A stretch of DNA of 64,000 nucleotides from Symbiodinium kawagutii (lineage: Eukaryota > Sar > Dinophyceae > Suessiales > Symbiodiniaceae): contig VSDK01027850.1 in NCBI GenBank assembly GCA_009767595.1, positions 391,397 to 455,396 on the forward strand. The letters are read 5' to 3'. A program made the translations under genes and the position numbers. The notes under the pieces are model-generated. The model ran no database searches. It saw only the letters and a list, made by a program, of their open reading frames with translations, and was not told the DNA's origin. The stretch's first letter is position 1, and every line of letters starts with the position of its first letter. Below, one piece after another: positions 46,801 through 59,459 of this stretch.

Positions 46801-49800
46801 GTTACCATGCCCAGGTGGTCATGGTTGATCTGCAGCTGCTCGCCTCGTAGACTCTGCCTTAAGCCGCTGCAGCGCCTCCTGTGTGAAATGTTAACATCGC
46901 CCCGGTTGCCGTGGGAAATCCAGCATCGGCAGCTGGTTTGACCCATAAAAACCACGACTTATAGCTGGTTTATGCTGGTTTACCTGTGAGAAACGCAGTG
47001 ATTTTTGACTTCCGAATACTTCCAGGTTGGTTTGCAGGAGAGGGTACAAGTCATTGGTTGAAACAAGAACACTAATGTGATTCATTTTTGAGGAGAGAAT
47101 AGGAAACGTGACACCGATTGCTGAAGTCTCATTTTACCAAATAATTGCTGAAAAAGACGAACTCCAGCCAAACAAAAACAACAACCAAAATGAGAAGAAC
47201 AAATAAACCAAAGCAACTTAGACCACCCAAAGCAACCAAAACAAAGAACATCCCACCAACGATCAACGAGACTGAAAACCCTGTGTGCCTTGGCATCCTT
47301 GGTGAATTCACATCGTATCAGATCTTCATTCAACTGATCACAGAAAGCTGGTGATGTAGAGAGGGCTGAGCCACATTCAACTGCCTATCCTACCATTTTG
47401 GCAACCACCCCTCCTGGTAGCCATGGATACTCCGAATGGATCCCAAGCGCTCCCAACCAACACCAGCTTTGATCCGCTGTCCTCAAGGCCTTTCCGCCAC
47501 TGTTCCAAGCCTGGAGCATAAGTGTGTGCCTGTGTGCCCCCAGCCATTGCAGTGGCCCGGTCATGATCACTTTAGGTTGAACCAGGGATTGACCATGATT
47601 GATCAATGATCACTTTACAATGAGTGGATCATGATCCATTACAATAAGATAAGAATAGTCATTGCAGTGGCAACTCCTGGATGATTCTTATCAGTTTACA
47701 AGATCAAGTTCAGTTCTGTCATAGGAATTTGTTGCAATTCTTGTTACGCAGAGAGTTGTATTCCTATACAGTCCTACTCTTTATCTTCTACTGCCGGTCA
47801 TTGATGGGAAACGATTGGGGTATACTTTCGCTTGCTGGAGGCAGGAAATCATCACACTGTGCTGGAGCAACTTTGAAACAACAGAGGTTTGTGGAAGAAC
47901 AATCAATCAATCTGGATTTTTGTGAATCCGCTGGCGGGTTACAGTGACACAACAGCTGTTGAATCTCTGCTGGGGCCACTGTACACAGCTTAATCTATGA
48001 TCGACATAGTGGCTTCACTATAGTTCAATATAGTTCATGGATTTGAAAATGTTCTGGAGTGAAAAATAATCCAATTCAAAAGGACATCCAGGTAAGTGCC
48101 ATAGTCGCAGAATGCTAATCTTTTGGGAACCTCACTTGGGAACGCTGTCTTTTGCTGTCTTTACCTTGTCTCTTGAAAACCTTTGTCTTTATCAACAATC
48201 TCGTAGTCAGGTCTCTTGTTCTGAGCAACCTCTTTTTGGGGGAAGAAAACATTAAGTGCCTTCAGGATTCAGAAACGAAACTTAAGAGCTTCAGACAACC
48301 GATCTTGTCGAGGACAGTCCATGGCATGAAGAAGTGCTGGTGGCTCCCAAGTGCGAGCAAAGGCTACGAATCCACATGGATATCCTCCAAAATCCACCAG
48401 GCTGGGCTGGTGGGGAGCTCCCGGAACACCAATGGTTGGTCTATCACTTGCGATTGGTGCATTGATCATCTTACCCTTTGAATATCATCATCCAGCCATT
48501 CATTCCCAATCTATCTGCATGGAAATGATCCGCTAGCCAACATTAAATATCAATAATCACAGATCGTTCCACAGCCAGGATGAAGCAAGTTTGATTCAGG
48601 TCACCCGCCATGGTGCCAGACATGTTCAACAAATCTAGCACCTCAAGCTGGAAACTAGCACCAGAAATCCAACTCTGACACTGGCAATTATCATTGTTGA
48701 GCTGCAAATGTTAAGGTTGTTTCAACACATCACCCAAAACTCAGATGGCATACGCGTGTTTCCTTGGCTCTGCCTCCAACCTGCTTAGCTTTTCTACTGG
48801 TATCGTCACGGCTCTGCCATGGCCGTGCGAGTTGGTTTCAACTACCATAGTGGATGGGTCTCTGCAATGGCTTGACTCCTTGGGGCACCAATGGCTGCAA
48901 CCCTCCGCATGAGCTGCACCTGACATGTTTCGTCATCGGAAGATGGTTCGCGTCGCGGTCCAGTGGCACAAACGAAGATTTCACATGGTAAAGTTTTCCT
49001 CCAAATGGCGTACCCTAGAAATCAACTATCTCCCTGCCAGAATCATCATCTTTGAGATTGGTGTGGCGGGGTATGGACAATCTCATCTTATAGCTATGCT
49101 CCCATGAGTTGTTGGCACTGACAGCCTCCTTCTGGTCTCTGAGTGCAACAAATGTTTGGAGAATTTGAACCGACCGGAGTTGTTGGTTAGAAGAAAATCA
49201 AGCAATTGAATGTGTCCATAAATGATGTGTACACGTGGTTCTCTCCTACTAAAAATGATCATGTTTTATCTCACACTACTAGGTCACCAGTGTCATTTGC
49301 TGCTGAACACCTTGCTGTACCTTGCCTCGTTGGCTTCCACTGATGTGATGCAGCAAGTCTGGAAATGTGTGTTCTGTCTTGATGTCTTTCCGGTCACGCC
49401 GGATCAACATGGATATCCCCTGATGCCGCATGATTAGAACACGTGACACTGAACACTTCAACGAAATGGCACAAATCCAACCTGCGACAAAATGGCTGGC
49501 CGTCGGATCGAATCCTCAAGCGACACTTTGGTTGAAATAGACAGTGCTTCAACCACCGAGCTGGGATGCGTTTCGCATGGTCCTTTAAAAATTGCTCGAA
49601 AAGGGAAAACCGCACAGGAGAATCCCCATGAGTTATCTATCAGGGAGAACTTGTATGATTCTACTCCTTCATAACGACCAACAAACCAACAAAACTTGCT
49701 CCTTGCTCACATTGCTGGACTGTACCCCGGTAGAGTCACAAAAGATGGCGATGGTTTTTAACACTTGGACTTGCTGCCCCTAGGATCCACATGAGATGGA

Positions 49801-50168
49801 GTGGCCCCAAAGCACTTGCAGAGTCACTTTAGTGCCAAGATTTGAGGATGCTTTGATTCCTCTGCTGCCTGCTCTTCTACTGGGAGCCGATGTGAGCACT
49901 GACTGAATTTTAGGCGGAAAAAAATGAAATTGTGCATGTTTTGTTGGCTGATGGCTGTTTGATATACCTGCGCTCCAGACCTTTTGCCTGACTCAAGAAC
50001 GCTGGCAAGTCTTCCAGGCCAAGATGAATGGTGCCTCGGCACCGATCAGAATTCGATTCGATCTAGTTCAATAAAATTACACGTTTGAGCCACGGCCCTG
50101 TGTTTCAATGAATCTGTACAATTGGTAGAATCTGCAGAGGATGCGCTTCGAATGCTTGATCAGCATTT
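46801..50168. other. Spacer, no gene recognised
   Basis: Open frames are short, unconserved and lack domain motifs. It is the downstream flank of the PARP gene at 50169-51819. Confidence 0.4.
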
Positions 50169-51819
50169 CTAGCGCTCAACAAATTTAACAATGAATTCAG
50201 GCAGGGCTTGGGCCACATCAAAGGTTACCACCTCAAGGTGGTACTGAACACCACCACGACTCCCAGGAGAAGCGACGATGCAGTCGGATGGAATTCCAGG
50301 GCTCTTTTCTGGCGGACCTCGCAAAGCAGAACACTTCTTTCGGCTTTGTAATTTGTCTCTGTATGTTCCTATCGTCTGATGTCTTCAATATTCGTGTTTA
50401 AAGAACCCTTGGTTGCTTTATAGTCTACAAAAGCCTCCAAGTCTAGCAAAATGTTTCAGGTCGCCGTTACATGATGCACACACCCTTTGACAAAGCCAGA
50501 CCGTCACTCGGTTCAAGTGTCTTTCAAAATTTTGCCAATTTCACAAAAGGTACGTTTGGCTTCTCGACACACCGTTTTTGTGAACCATGGATCACCAAGA
50601 GCAACTCTGCCCAACAACATGGTCCCAGGGTTCTCTGATGATGCTTTCTTCTCCCTGCCATTTGGGATGGCATATTGAGCTGATTTGCAGCTCTGACAGG
50701 CAAAATAGCTGCCGACTCCGTACATGCCATTTTTGCCAGCCAACCGAGGGTCATACCCCTGCTGGGCAATGGCCAAGGCATTTTCGAATGACTCCGTGCC
50801 GTGAAATAGTAGAAGTGCGTTTTGATCATCTTGCTCGATTTTAAGTTGCCTTGAAAACGCCTGAAGGGCATCCGAAGTGGAAGGCCCTTTTTGAGGCGTT
50901 ATTGTGTGAAGCCTGTGCTTGTCCGCCAGTGATCGACAAAAGCGCTGATATTTTCGTAGTAGGTGTATATTTTTGACTTGATAAGCTTCGGTGACAACGA
51001 ACGTTGAGGACCCATGGAGACATTGGCAGTCTCTTCCGTCTTCGCGTCCCAGGCTGCCATTGAGGACACCCTCTAGTGTCCTAATCATAGTCTGATCGGT
51101 TATGGGATGAACTACAGCAGGAAGAGCTATTGCTGGGTGTGGTTTGTCCTTGAGCATTGCCAGTGCCTCTCGATCTGACATACCCCAGTGCTGCGGTAAA
51201 TTGAAATTGCATCTCACTTTTCGAACTGCCTGCGTACATGGGTTGGTTTGAGACATCTGTCTGAAATCAATGTGATACATCAGTCCATTTGCGCGGATCC
51301 GACAATGATGGCCTTCTCGGAAATTTTGAAAGAGTTCTTTGTTGGCAGAGTCCTGAGATGTTCAGAACATGAAAGACAAAACCTGAGACAAGTCTCAAAT
51401 CAGGCCACCTTTTGGGGGAAACAGGAAATTGTTCTAAACACATTCAGAGCAACCGGATAGTTGATCCATTCTCCACTGTTATCTTGCCATTGCCACCCTT
51501 CCTGAAGGGGTGACCATGTACGTTCCTTCTCAAGCTGCTTCTTCAAGTCTTCGATGACACTTTGTGAAGAGTCCACTTTGTCTTCCATGCGCCCAAGTTG
51601 CTGCTTCAAATCCTCAACTGACTTTAGCTCTTCTTGGTTGCGCTTCTTCAAACTCTCAACTGCTCTCTCCAAGCCGTCAATCTGCGACTGCTTTAATTGC
51701 AGCGAGTCTCGTAAACCTAGCGTTTGACTCTTCAAGGTGACCACTGCATTTTCCTTCTGGTCCAGCCTCTTCTTCAAGTCTTTGAACATGCTGTGGTAGG
51801 AGTCAAAAGGATTCTCTCC
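50169..51819 (-). CDS. PARP-family ADP-ribosyltransferase, gene 1 (3' exons; coiled coil, WWE, catalytic domain)
   Basis: Three exons join in phase: 51819-51454, 51352-50554 and 50317-50169 (437 residues, 5' end unknown). The first exon is a coiled coil (LKKRLDQKENAVVTLKSQ to KKQLEKERT) ending in WQWQDNSGEWINYP, the first half of a WWE domain; the second half, LMYHIDFRQMSQTN and RKVRC, opens the next exon. Then come EAYQVKNIHLLRKYQRF, LLFHGTESFENA (NAD-binding His), GKNGMYGVGSYFA (Tyr) and KSAQYAIPNG. The last exon supplies QALPEFIVKF with the third catalytic residue Glu, so the H-Y-E triad of polymerising PARPs is complete. WWE domains bind ADP-ribose chains or proteins. Intron borders are GT-AG (101 nt) and GT-AG (236 nt). 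The start is missing: the first exon begins at acceptor TTGTGCAG. Confidence 0.82.
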
Positions 51820-51839
51820 CTGCACAAGCCACTGGACTT

Positions 51840-52330
51840 ATCAGGACTTCTTGGACTCTTGTGGGACCCTCTTGGAAGACTTTTCGGAAGACACTCTAGG
51901 AGGATTCTCCGATAGGACACTCTTTGGGAGACGCTCTGGCTTGTCAGACCATCTCACAAGTCAATCGTGTACAACAGTCCCCTGAGACACGCGGTTGGGT
52001 ACCCTTGTGCAGTTTTCCGTCAAGGCACCCTTGCCCAACACTCTTGTGTGACGGTGTTGCAGGACACCTCTTGTTCTCGGGGCCTCTTGCGCAACACTCT
52101 TGTTTGACACCTGTGTACTGTAGAACACTGTTGGGAGCAACTCAGGTGAGACACTGTGAAACACACTCTTGCACAACACGCTTCCAGGACACTTTGACGC
52201 TGTTGTAGGGCACCCTTGTGGGACACTGGTGAAAAACAAGCTTGCAAGTCACTTTGGACACTTTGGCAGGACGCCATGCCATTGTATAAGGTAGTTGTTG
52301 GACAGTGGGACCTTCTTTTGGGAGACTCTC
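51840..52330. repeat. ACACTCTTG-family array
   Basis: Many irregularly spaced GGACACTCTTG, AACACTCTTGT and GACACTTTGG units fill the interval upstream of PARP gene 1. Both strands carry spurious open frames here. Confidence 0.8.
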
Positions 52331-53196
52331 CTAGGACACGCAACACCAGACTTCTTGCAAAAATTTAGCAGTTCCACCGTTCCACCACTGTGCGGCACAC
52401 GGAACTGCAGAACACCGCAGCAGCAGTGCACTGCAAGTTGCCTCCAGGCATCTTGACAGCAAGCCACCGGAGTGCAGAACACCGGAGCAGGAGTTGAGCA
52501 AACACTGGCATGGAAATCCGTAGTGACAGAGCAGCCCAGAGCAAACAACGGAGCAGCAACCGACAGCGGAATGAAAGTGCTCAGAACAATGCACCTGCCA
52601 TGACGTTTGCCATGCTCTGAAACGAAACGCATATAAAGATTTTAACACGTGGAGCATACCTGACGCAAGGCTACCAACGCCTTTGGTTAGAAAACACGCA
52701 AGTGACACCCGAAGTATTGCGCCTGCACGAAAATTGAACCTCTGCGTTTCCAAAGTACCACTTCTGCCACCGAAAAAACTCAAATGGAAAACACACAGAA
52801 TCTCTCGCGCCTGCAAAGTCTAGTTCCACACCCTTCGACGGAAAAGATCGAAGGGACTTCCAACAGCAATTCCGCTACGCTCCCACCGCAACGGAAATGA
52901 CATGAGATGACATGAGTTTCCTCGAATGTAAATGAATCTTGGACCCCAGAGGCACGAGTTTCAAACGGAAACCCTTCCCTCCACTTTCGGGAACAATGAA
53001 GAAAATATATGAAACCTGTCTAATACTGTCTACCACTTCATTTGGCCCAGATTTAAAAACTGTTCATCTTCTGGTTGTCTTGGGGGAATAGAAGTACGTG
53101 AGTACGTGGTATTAAGATAATTACCGAGAAGGGAGGGGTGTGGCTGGCTTCTCATAACTCAACCTAAACACAACGTTTCCCACCTGAAAACAAAAA
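52331..53196. other. Spacer; possible 5' part of PARP gene 1 not resolved
   Basis: A minus-strand frame at 52249-52632 starts MRFVSEHGKRHGR followed by a hydrophobic stretch, but it has no counterpart at PARP gene 2 and cannot be tied to it. Otherwise nothing is recognised. Confidence 0.35.
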
Positions 53197-53412
53197 TCAT
53201 GGTGCTTTGCAAACAGTCTGATGCGTTTGCAGCAGGTCCTGTCGAAGACTTTGAATTTGCTCTTGAAGACAATCAATATCCACTTGATGTTCCTCTGCGC
53301 TGGTCTTTGCGTCGGCTGAAAGCTCAGCCTCGATCCAAGCTGCAGAGCTATGATGTTTGTTTGTTGCTTGGGGATAAGTGGGTGTTGAATAGTGTTCAAT
53401 TAGTTGGACCAA
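53197..53412 (-). CDS. Coiled-coil exon fragment, ADAK-type module (a)
   Basis: The minus strand encodes AAWIEAELSADAKTSAEEHQ and DCLQEQIQSLRQDLLQ, a heptad-like coiled coil. Four related modules lie at 55908-55980, 61221-61268, 62757-62890 and 63424-63545, all on the same strand. They are probably exons of tandem coiled-coil genes, perhaps 5' exons of PARP-type genes; joining exons are not visible. Confidence 0.45.
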   Translation of the reverse strand: MVQLIEHYSTPTYPQATNKHHSSAAWIEAELSADAKTSAEEHQVDIDCLQEQIQSLRQDLLQTHQTVCKAP

Positions 53413-54234
53413 AGGAAACGCCCTGCGCTAGTATATTCAACCCCCGAATATTATGAACCTTGTAAAGTAGAAACATCAGACATTGCTTCTACCCCAACTT
53501 GCTAAAGCTACAGGTCTGCATGGGAAATCTAAGTTGCCGCCGAGCAACGACAGAATTTTCTGCGCGAGGCTCCAAATAACGTATAATCATCTGCAGTTCA
53601 TTGTGTTTGTGTACTAGTGAGTCATCATTTACACAAGTCTTTGACTCCTGGACAAGTCTGCAACGACAAGAATGGTTTCTGCTTTGCCAACGGTTCCTCA
53701 CGAAGCGATGTCAAAAGGTGGCAAAAGAAAACCATCTCAGGAAGCCCTCTGTTACCGACTAGGAATACATGAATACCGACTGTTCAATTGAATCAAGTGC
53801 CTATAGACTATAGATGGACGTTTCTAGGCTTTCCGAGCTTCAAGCTCCCTTGCAAAAATGATTTGCATCTCAAAATGGTCGTACTTCAGAAATGGTGTCT
53901 CTGCAGCACGTCCTTTCGGCGATGCTTCATCTGTGCGTGATTCTTGGAGATCCTGCTCTTCAGCTTTTTTGCTTGGCTCTTTGAGTCGGCTACCAGCTTA
54001 GCCTTAAATCAGCTGCAGGAATGGCCGAGGGTTCTTTAGGCAGTGGCCTGGGTTTGATCATGAAGGGAATGTGCAAATGCTTTCATCTCCTTTGGTGCAG
54101 ATGCTGCGACATCATGGGAAGGGATTTCCATCATCAATTCACTGGTGCAGGACGGGTGTCCCGCTAAAGAAAGACCCGCGAAGCCGAGCGCAAAAGACTA
54201 CAGGTTTTCCTACAGCGTCCGTGCAACAAGGAGG
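53413..54234. other. Spacer, nothing recognised
   Basis: No conserved frame or repeat is seen apart from scattered short motifs. Confidence 0.4.
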
Positions 54235-54930
54235 GCGACTAGCCGACAAGATGAACCGAGCGGACACTCTGGAGAGTCAGCATACTGCAAGACTTGTATC
54301 GTTGAGGGACGCTTATGCAGAACACTCGTGAAGGAGACTCTTGACTCTTGCAATACTATCGTCCGGGACATTCTTGCGCAACATCCTTGCATGACATTCC
54401 CCTCGGAATTTCGAAAATTACTATTGACGTGTATTCTCATAAATTGACAAATCATCTTGCATGGCGCTGCCAGGAACACTCTTGCAGGATATTCTTGGAA
54501 TGCACTCGGTGGATAGACAACCTTGGGAGTAATATCGTTATAATCACGGGATCAATCTTGCAGGACACTGTGTCGCACTCTCTTGGAACCTGCTTTTTTC
54601 AAGATCTGTCCAGGGACGTGCTTGAAATGCATTGTTCTCAGTGACACTCATCAGGATTGTCTGCACCGGCACTCTTGGAAGTCTTGTCACGCACTCTGTC
54701 AAGACGCTCTTGCATGACTCTCTTTGGGATCAATCTTAAAAAGACACGCTTGGAATGACACCCCTGCGAAATACTCTTGGGTGGCACTCTGGTCAAACAA
54801 TCTTGCAAAAAACTCTTGGAAGGCACTCTTGCATTGACATGCCCAGCGACACTCTTCGAATTGACATTTTTGCAGGAAAATACTTTTTTTTGAGACACTC
54901 TGACTCTTGGGTCAGGAGCTTCTTCCATTG
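54235..54930. repeat. ACACTCTTG-family array
   Basis: Recurring GGACACTCT, GAACACTCTTGCA, GACATTCTTGCG and GCACTCTTGGAA units with irregular spacing. Confidence 0.8.
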
Positions 54931-57457
54931 GCAAAAAACACATCAAAAGCGACATGGTTCTGCAGCGCCCTCATAGGTATGTCTACAAAAAAAGTGAACA
55001 GCGAAATAGTGAAGAGATTTCTACGTTTTGGAGATGAGCCATGGAAGGGAAACACCCCACGCGTTACCTGGTTCTGAATCTTCACGAAAATGTCAAGAAG
55101 AGCGTGCGCAATAAGTCGTTTAAGATCAAAACCCTTGAGAGAGAGTACGCCCTTTCAAGACTGTTGCGGAGTTCCCCCCAGAGGTGCGACTAAAGTTGCG
55201 TATAGTTTTGTATTGTGAACGGTTGCAAGCTAGGCGGCCTGGTGTGAGGGAATTTTCAGAGATCTACGTCGGAAATCTGCTTGTAGTATTGTATGTAGTA
55301 AATACCCCAGAACTGAGGGTGTCAAATTTCAGTGTATGAATTCCCAACGTCTGCCGAGATACAGCTGTGCTGTCTTGATGACAGTGCAAATAGTTGATAG
55401 CGCACTTGATTGTATCTAGCTCATCTAGTTTTTCTTGGAGCTTCCCCTCCAAGTGTTCCACAAAGGCCTTTGTCTCCTTCACAAAAGCATGTCAGTTGTG
55501 TCTGGGCAACAGGTTCTCTCCAAAAATGGCAAGTGATATGAGAACATTGCACCTGTCTGGCGTAGTCATAGAATTTCTGTCGCGTTTGATGCAAGTTCTT
55601 TAACAAAGCACAAAGTCTCTCCATATAATTTGACCCTGTACCGAATCTGTACCGAATCAGTAGGACGTATGGCATGACAGCTATTAGGGAAAAAAGTACG
55701 CGTAGAAAAAGAAAATGGGAAAGAAAGCCACTTGCAGGATGCGTTTGCTACATCAGGAATGTTGACCTTTGCATCGACACAAAAATACTGCAAAGGCAAC
55801 AACCGCCTGGATGGTTGTCTCTAGCTTCTCAAAGTTCAACAAGCTGAATGATTCACGTCCAGGGTCAATTTTTTGGGAAAACAATTCCAAAGACTTCTCT
55901 CCTTTGCATCATCAGCATGTTCATCCGCTAGAAGCTGAACCTCAAGCAACTCGCGCCGAAACCGCGAAGTTCTGGCCCTTCTGTTTGCAAACGGGATACA
56001 TGAGAATTACCATCTCATGCATTCACTGCCCCATCATGACCACAAAGCGGCACTGGTACCGCAGGAAAATTGATGGATTATCTGCATACGACATTGGTTT
56101 TGCTCCACAAAAGACTGGAGAAACAAATCATTTCGGACTCCTATGTCAAAGCCACATCGCGGCATGCAAAGCCCGAAGTCGTCCAAGCAACTCCTGTCTC
56201 GCCTTCAGAGTCCGAGCCAGCAACATCCTTGACGACAGCCTGAGAGGAGAAGATCAGTCAGTGGGGCGTGGTTGCCTTGATTCATCTATTGAAGCAGTCA
56301 TGTCTGCATCTAAAATCTACAAACGGTTGGAAAAGGTGAGGAACTGTCATATGATTTTCAATGCTCCTGATGTGAGTATATCTAGAACTGGCGGTACACA
56401 CAGGCCAGCCAAATCGTTTCATGTTCGATCAGGAAAGCCGTTGTCGGGGAGGTAGTGTTCCTTCTTAGGACTCACTACCATGTGCATCAGCAAGTTGACC
56501 CACTTGGCCCAAGGCTCACCCAAGACCTACCCCTGAGGACCCAGCTGTTGAGGTGCTGTCTGCATGACACGGCGACGGGTCAACACGTGTCATGTTTCTC
56601 CAGTTGCTACTGCCTTGAGCATGGAGAACTCACGGATAGCAAACTAGGACAATAAGAACAGATTTTTTCAACATGTGCAGGAACTATGGCAGAAAAGATC
56701 GGAATCAGAAGTGTCAGGAAGATTCAATTCAATTCAGAAAGATTACCCTTGAGTTTGCTTGATAGTATCCGCAGGCAAAAGAGGATAGTTTTCTCTTGGT
56801 TGGATACCTCAGGCTTGGGCAGCCCGAAATGTGCAAAAGTGTGCTCTATGCTGGATGTCGGCCTGGAATGCACTGTATCCCGTTTTATCTTGCTTGGATT
56901 GCTCTGGACTACCTTCATGCCCAATCATGTCACGGGCCTACACAAATCCAATGATGAACTCCTAATACACTTCATGACGGCGACCATTGACACCTCCAAA
57001 CGAGTTTGTGCTCTGCCAGTCTGACCATCAGAAATGCCAGTGTTCACAACGATAGAATTGTCTTGAAACCAATTCTTCTCTGGAGATTTCTAGAAAACCT
57101 TGTCAGCAAATGGGTTGGGGGCCCTGTCTTCGTTTGATTGCTGGCAGAACATGAGAAGGAACAGAATCGGCCGCCTGCTATTTTCTTGGCACCACAACGA
57201 TCCCAGGAGCCAATAAAACTTGCTGCAGTCTCGCGAGGCGCAATGCCCCGTCTCCAAATTCAAAGATGCAGTCGACTTGCTGATCCTGACTACGCCTGCA
57301 AAGTGTGATCTTTCTTTTAAAGATCGCTATGCAGTGGAAACAAACTTTGACAATGCAAACACCCAAAAGCTTGCATTGCTCTACTCAGTCTACTCAAATA
57401 ATCTAATTGACATTAATTGACAATCAGAGGACATCCTACCTTGATTCCCCATCATGT
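54931..57457. other. Spacer with coiled-coil fragments; no complete gene
   Basis: The interval 55680-56220 is paralogous to 61050-61550: both hold CTTGCAGGATGCGTTTGCTAC-like and TTGCTCCACAAAA-like stretches and a GAGCAACTCC block. A Lys/Glu-rich minus-strand stretch (ETKAFVEHLEGKLQEKLDEL) lies at 55408-55482. Gene structure is not resolved. Confidence 0.45.
55908..55980 (-). CDS. Coiled-coil exon fragment, ADAK-type module (b)
   Basis: The minus strand encodes RRELLEVQLLADEHADDAKE, matching the EVQLLADAK motif of modules (d) and (e). Confidence 0.4.
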
Positions 57458-59453
57458 CTACTCCTCTACAAATCGAATTATGAACTCCGGATAGGCCTGT
57501 CCGGGATCAAACGTCACCACCTCCAAATGAGCCTGCCCTGTAGTGCTGATTCCATTGGCAATGCCAATGTTTGCGATGATGGAATCAGCTCGAACACCAT
57601 TTTTGTCCGGTGGACCTGGGGGAAGCAAATCTTGGGCACCAGTTTAGTCTTACTTGTTTATCTTTTCACAAACTTCCGGAAACGAATTTGCTGAAATAAA
57701 ACGCTACACATGTGGCGCTATACTACAAATACAATGTGTTAACACTTGCAGAATTCAATAGACATTCTTGCTTCCAACTTCCTTCCAAATCATTTGCAAA
57801 ATTTAGCGAAGGTGCGTGATTCTCCTTGACATTGACGCGGCGTGTAGAAAGGATCCCCAAGTGCCACACGGGCAAAGAGCATAGTGCCCAACATCTGCGG
57901 CGATGCTTTCTCATAGAAGCCATTGGGGATAGCATACTGAGCGCTTTTGCAGGTCTGAGCTGCAAAGTACGTCCCCTTTCCATAGAGCCCACCTTCCTTG
58001 GCGGTTCGATTGTCAAACCCCTCCATGGCGATGGTCTTCGCATCGTCAAACTTCCTGGTCCCATGGAGCAAGATCCGCTCATTGCCACCTTGGTCAAGGC
58101 CAATTTCATCCGCAAAATCAGACAAGGCTTGGCCGACAGGTGGACAGGTTTCCAGGGAGATGCGGAGGTATTTGTGTTTGCCACGAATTGAGCGAACAAA
58201 GCGCTGGTAACGTCGCCATAGCAGAAGATTCCTGATCTGATAGGCCTCCTTCACCACATATTTCGACTTTCCATGGAGGCATTGGCAGCTTGTGCCATCA
58301 GCACGCAAAAGCGACTCATTCAGCACCTTCTGTAGCCTTGACAACAAGTCAAGGTCAGCCACTTTCTGTATGGATTCCCTCGACCCATCTTTCAAAAACA
58401 CCAACGCATCCTTGTCTGTCATTTGCCAGTGGGATGGCAAACCGAAGAAACAACGCACACGTCTTCGCTTCCCGGTAAGTCGGTTCTTCTGAAAAGAATC
58501 TTCAAAGTCAATGCCATAGGTCCGCCCATCTATGTTGATCTCGCAAACTGTATGACCCTTTTTGAACTTGTCCATGAGTTCTTTGTTTGCACGGTCCTGA
58601 GATTTGCAAAACATGAAAGCCTAAAACAATTGCCAAAATCCGGTCCTAGTCTTGCACGCCGTGGGGAGAAAGGAAACGTTCCTAAGACATTCAAAGGAGC
58701 TGTAAATGAAATCCACTCGCCGGTGTCACCTTGAAACTGCCAGGTTTCCTCATCCACCTGAAACTGCGAATCAAGCAGTTTTGCCAACGATGCCTTTTCG
58801 TTCTCCTTCTCCTCGAGCTGCTTCTTCAAGTCTTGGACTTCAGTCTGCCCGGAAACCAGATCATGATCTTTCTCCTCGATCTTCTTCGTCAAATCTTGCA
58901 CTTTGGGCAGCCAAAAAACCTCTACATGAGTCTTCAACGAGCTGAATTTGTTTTGGGTCTCCTGGATCTGCTTCGTCAAATGCTCTGCTTCTCCTTTTGC
59001 AGCATTGGCTTCTTGGTCCTTCTCCTTCAGCTGCTTCCTCAAATCTTTGGCAACGCCTTGCAATGAACCTAACTTGTTTTCGCACTTCTTCAATTGCTGC
59101 TGCGAATCTATAAAGAGACCCCGCCAAAAGGCTACTGTTTCTGCTTCGTGCTTCAGTTTATCCTGCAATTCTTTGATGTCAATCTGCACGCAGGCTGTTT
59201 CATCTCGCGAATCTTGTGTTTTGTTTTCTTTCTGCCTTTGCAAATGTTCTTCTTGGTCGTCTTTCTGCTGCATGGTCTTTTTCAAAGTCTTGACTTCATT
59301 CTCTGACTTGTCGATCTGCGACTGCTTTTTTCGCGTGGAAGTGTCTGACTTGTCAACACGACTCTGCATTGTGGCCAATGCCACTTCCTCGTAGTCATTC
59401 CGGGGCTTCATGTCTTTGAAGATGCTGTACCAGGAGACAGAAGAGGTCTCTTC
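57458..59453 (-). CDS. PARP-family ADP-ribosyltransferase, gene 2 (coiled coil, WWE, catalytic domain)
   Basis: Exons 59453-58701, 58596-57816 and 57615-57458 join in phase (563 residues). The first exon is a long coiled coil (about 225 residues, many Lys/Glu/Gln) ending in EETWQFQGDTGEWISFT, the first half of a WWE domain. The second half is INIDGRTYGIDFEDSFQKNR followed by TGKRRRVRC. The catalytic part has EAYQIRNLLLWRRYQRF, ILLHGTRKFDDA (His), GGLYGKGTYFA (Tyr), CKSAQYAIPNG, and in the last exon QAYPEFIIRF (Glu), a complete H-Y-E triad. Both introns start with GC (104 and 200 nt), where gene 1 has GT at the same positions. An ATG overlaps the upstream acceptor at 59459, so either this is the start or further 5' exons exist, as in gene 1, where no ATG is present. 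Confidence 0.85.
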
Positions 59454-59459
59454 CTGCAT

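Noticed and set aside
52249-52632. Minus-strand frame with a hydrophobic start as exon 1 of PARP gene 1
   Set aside because: No counterpart upstream of PARP gene 2 and no splice evidence linking it to the coiled-coil exon.
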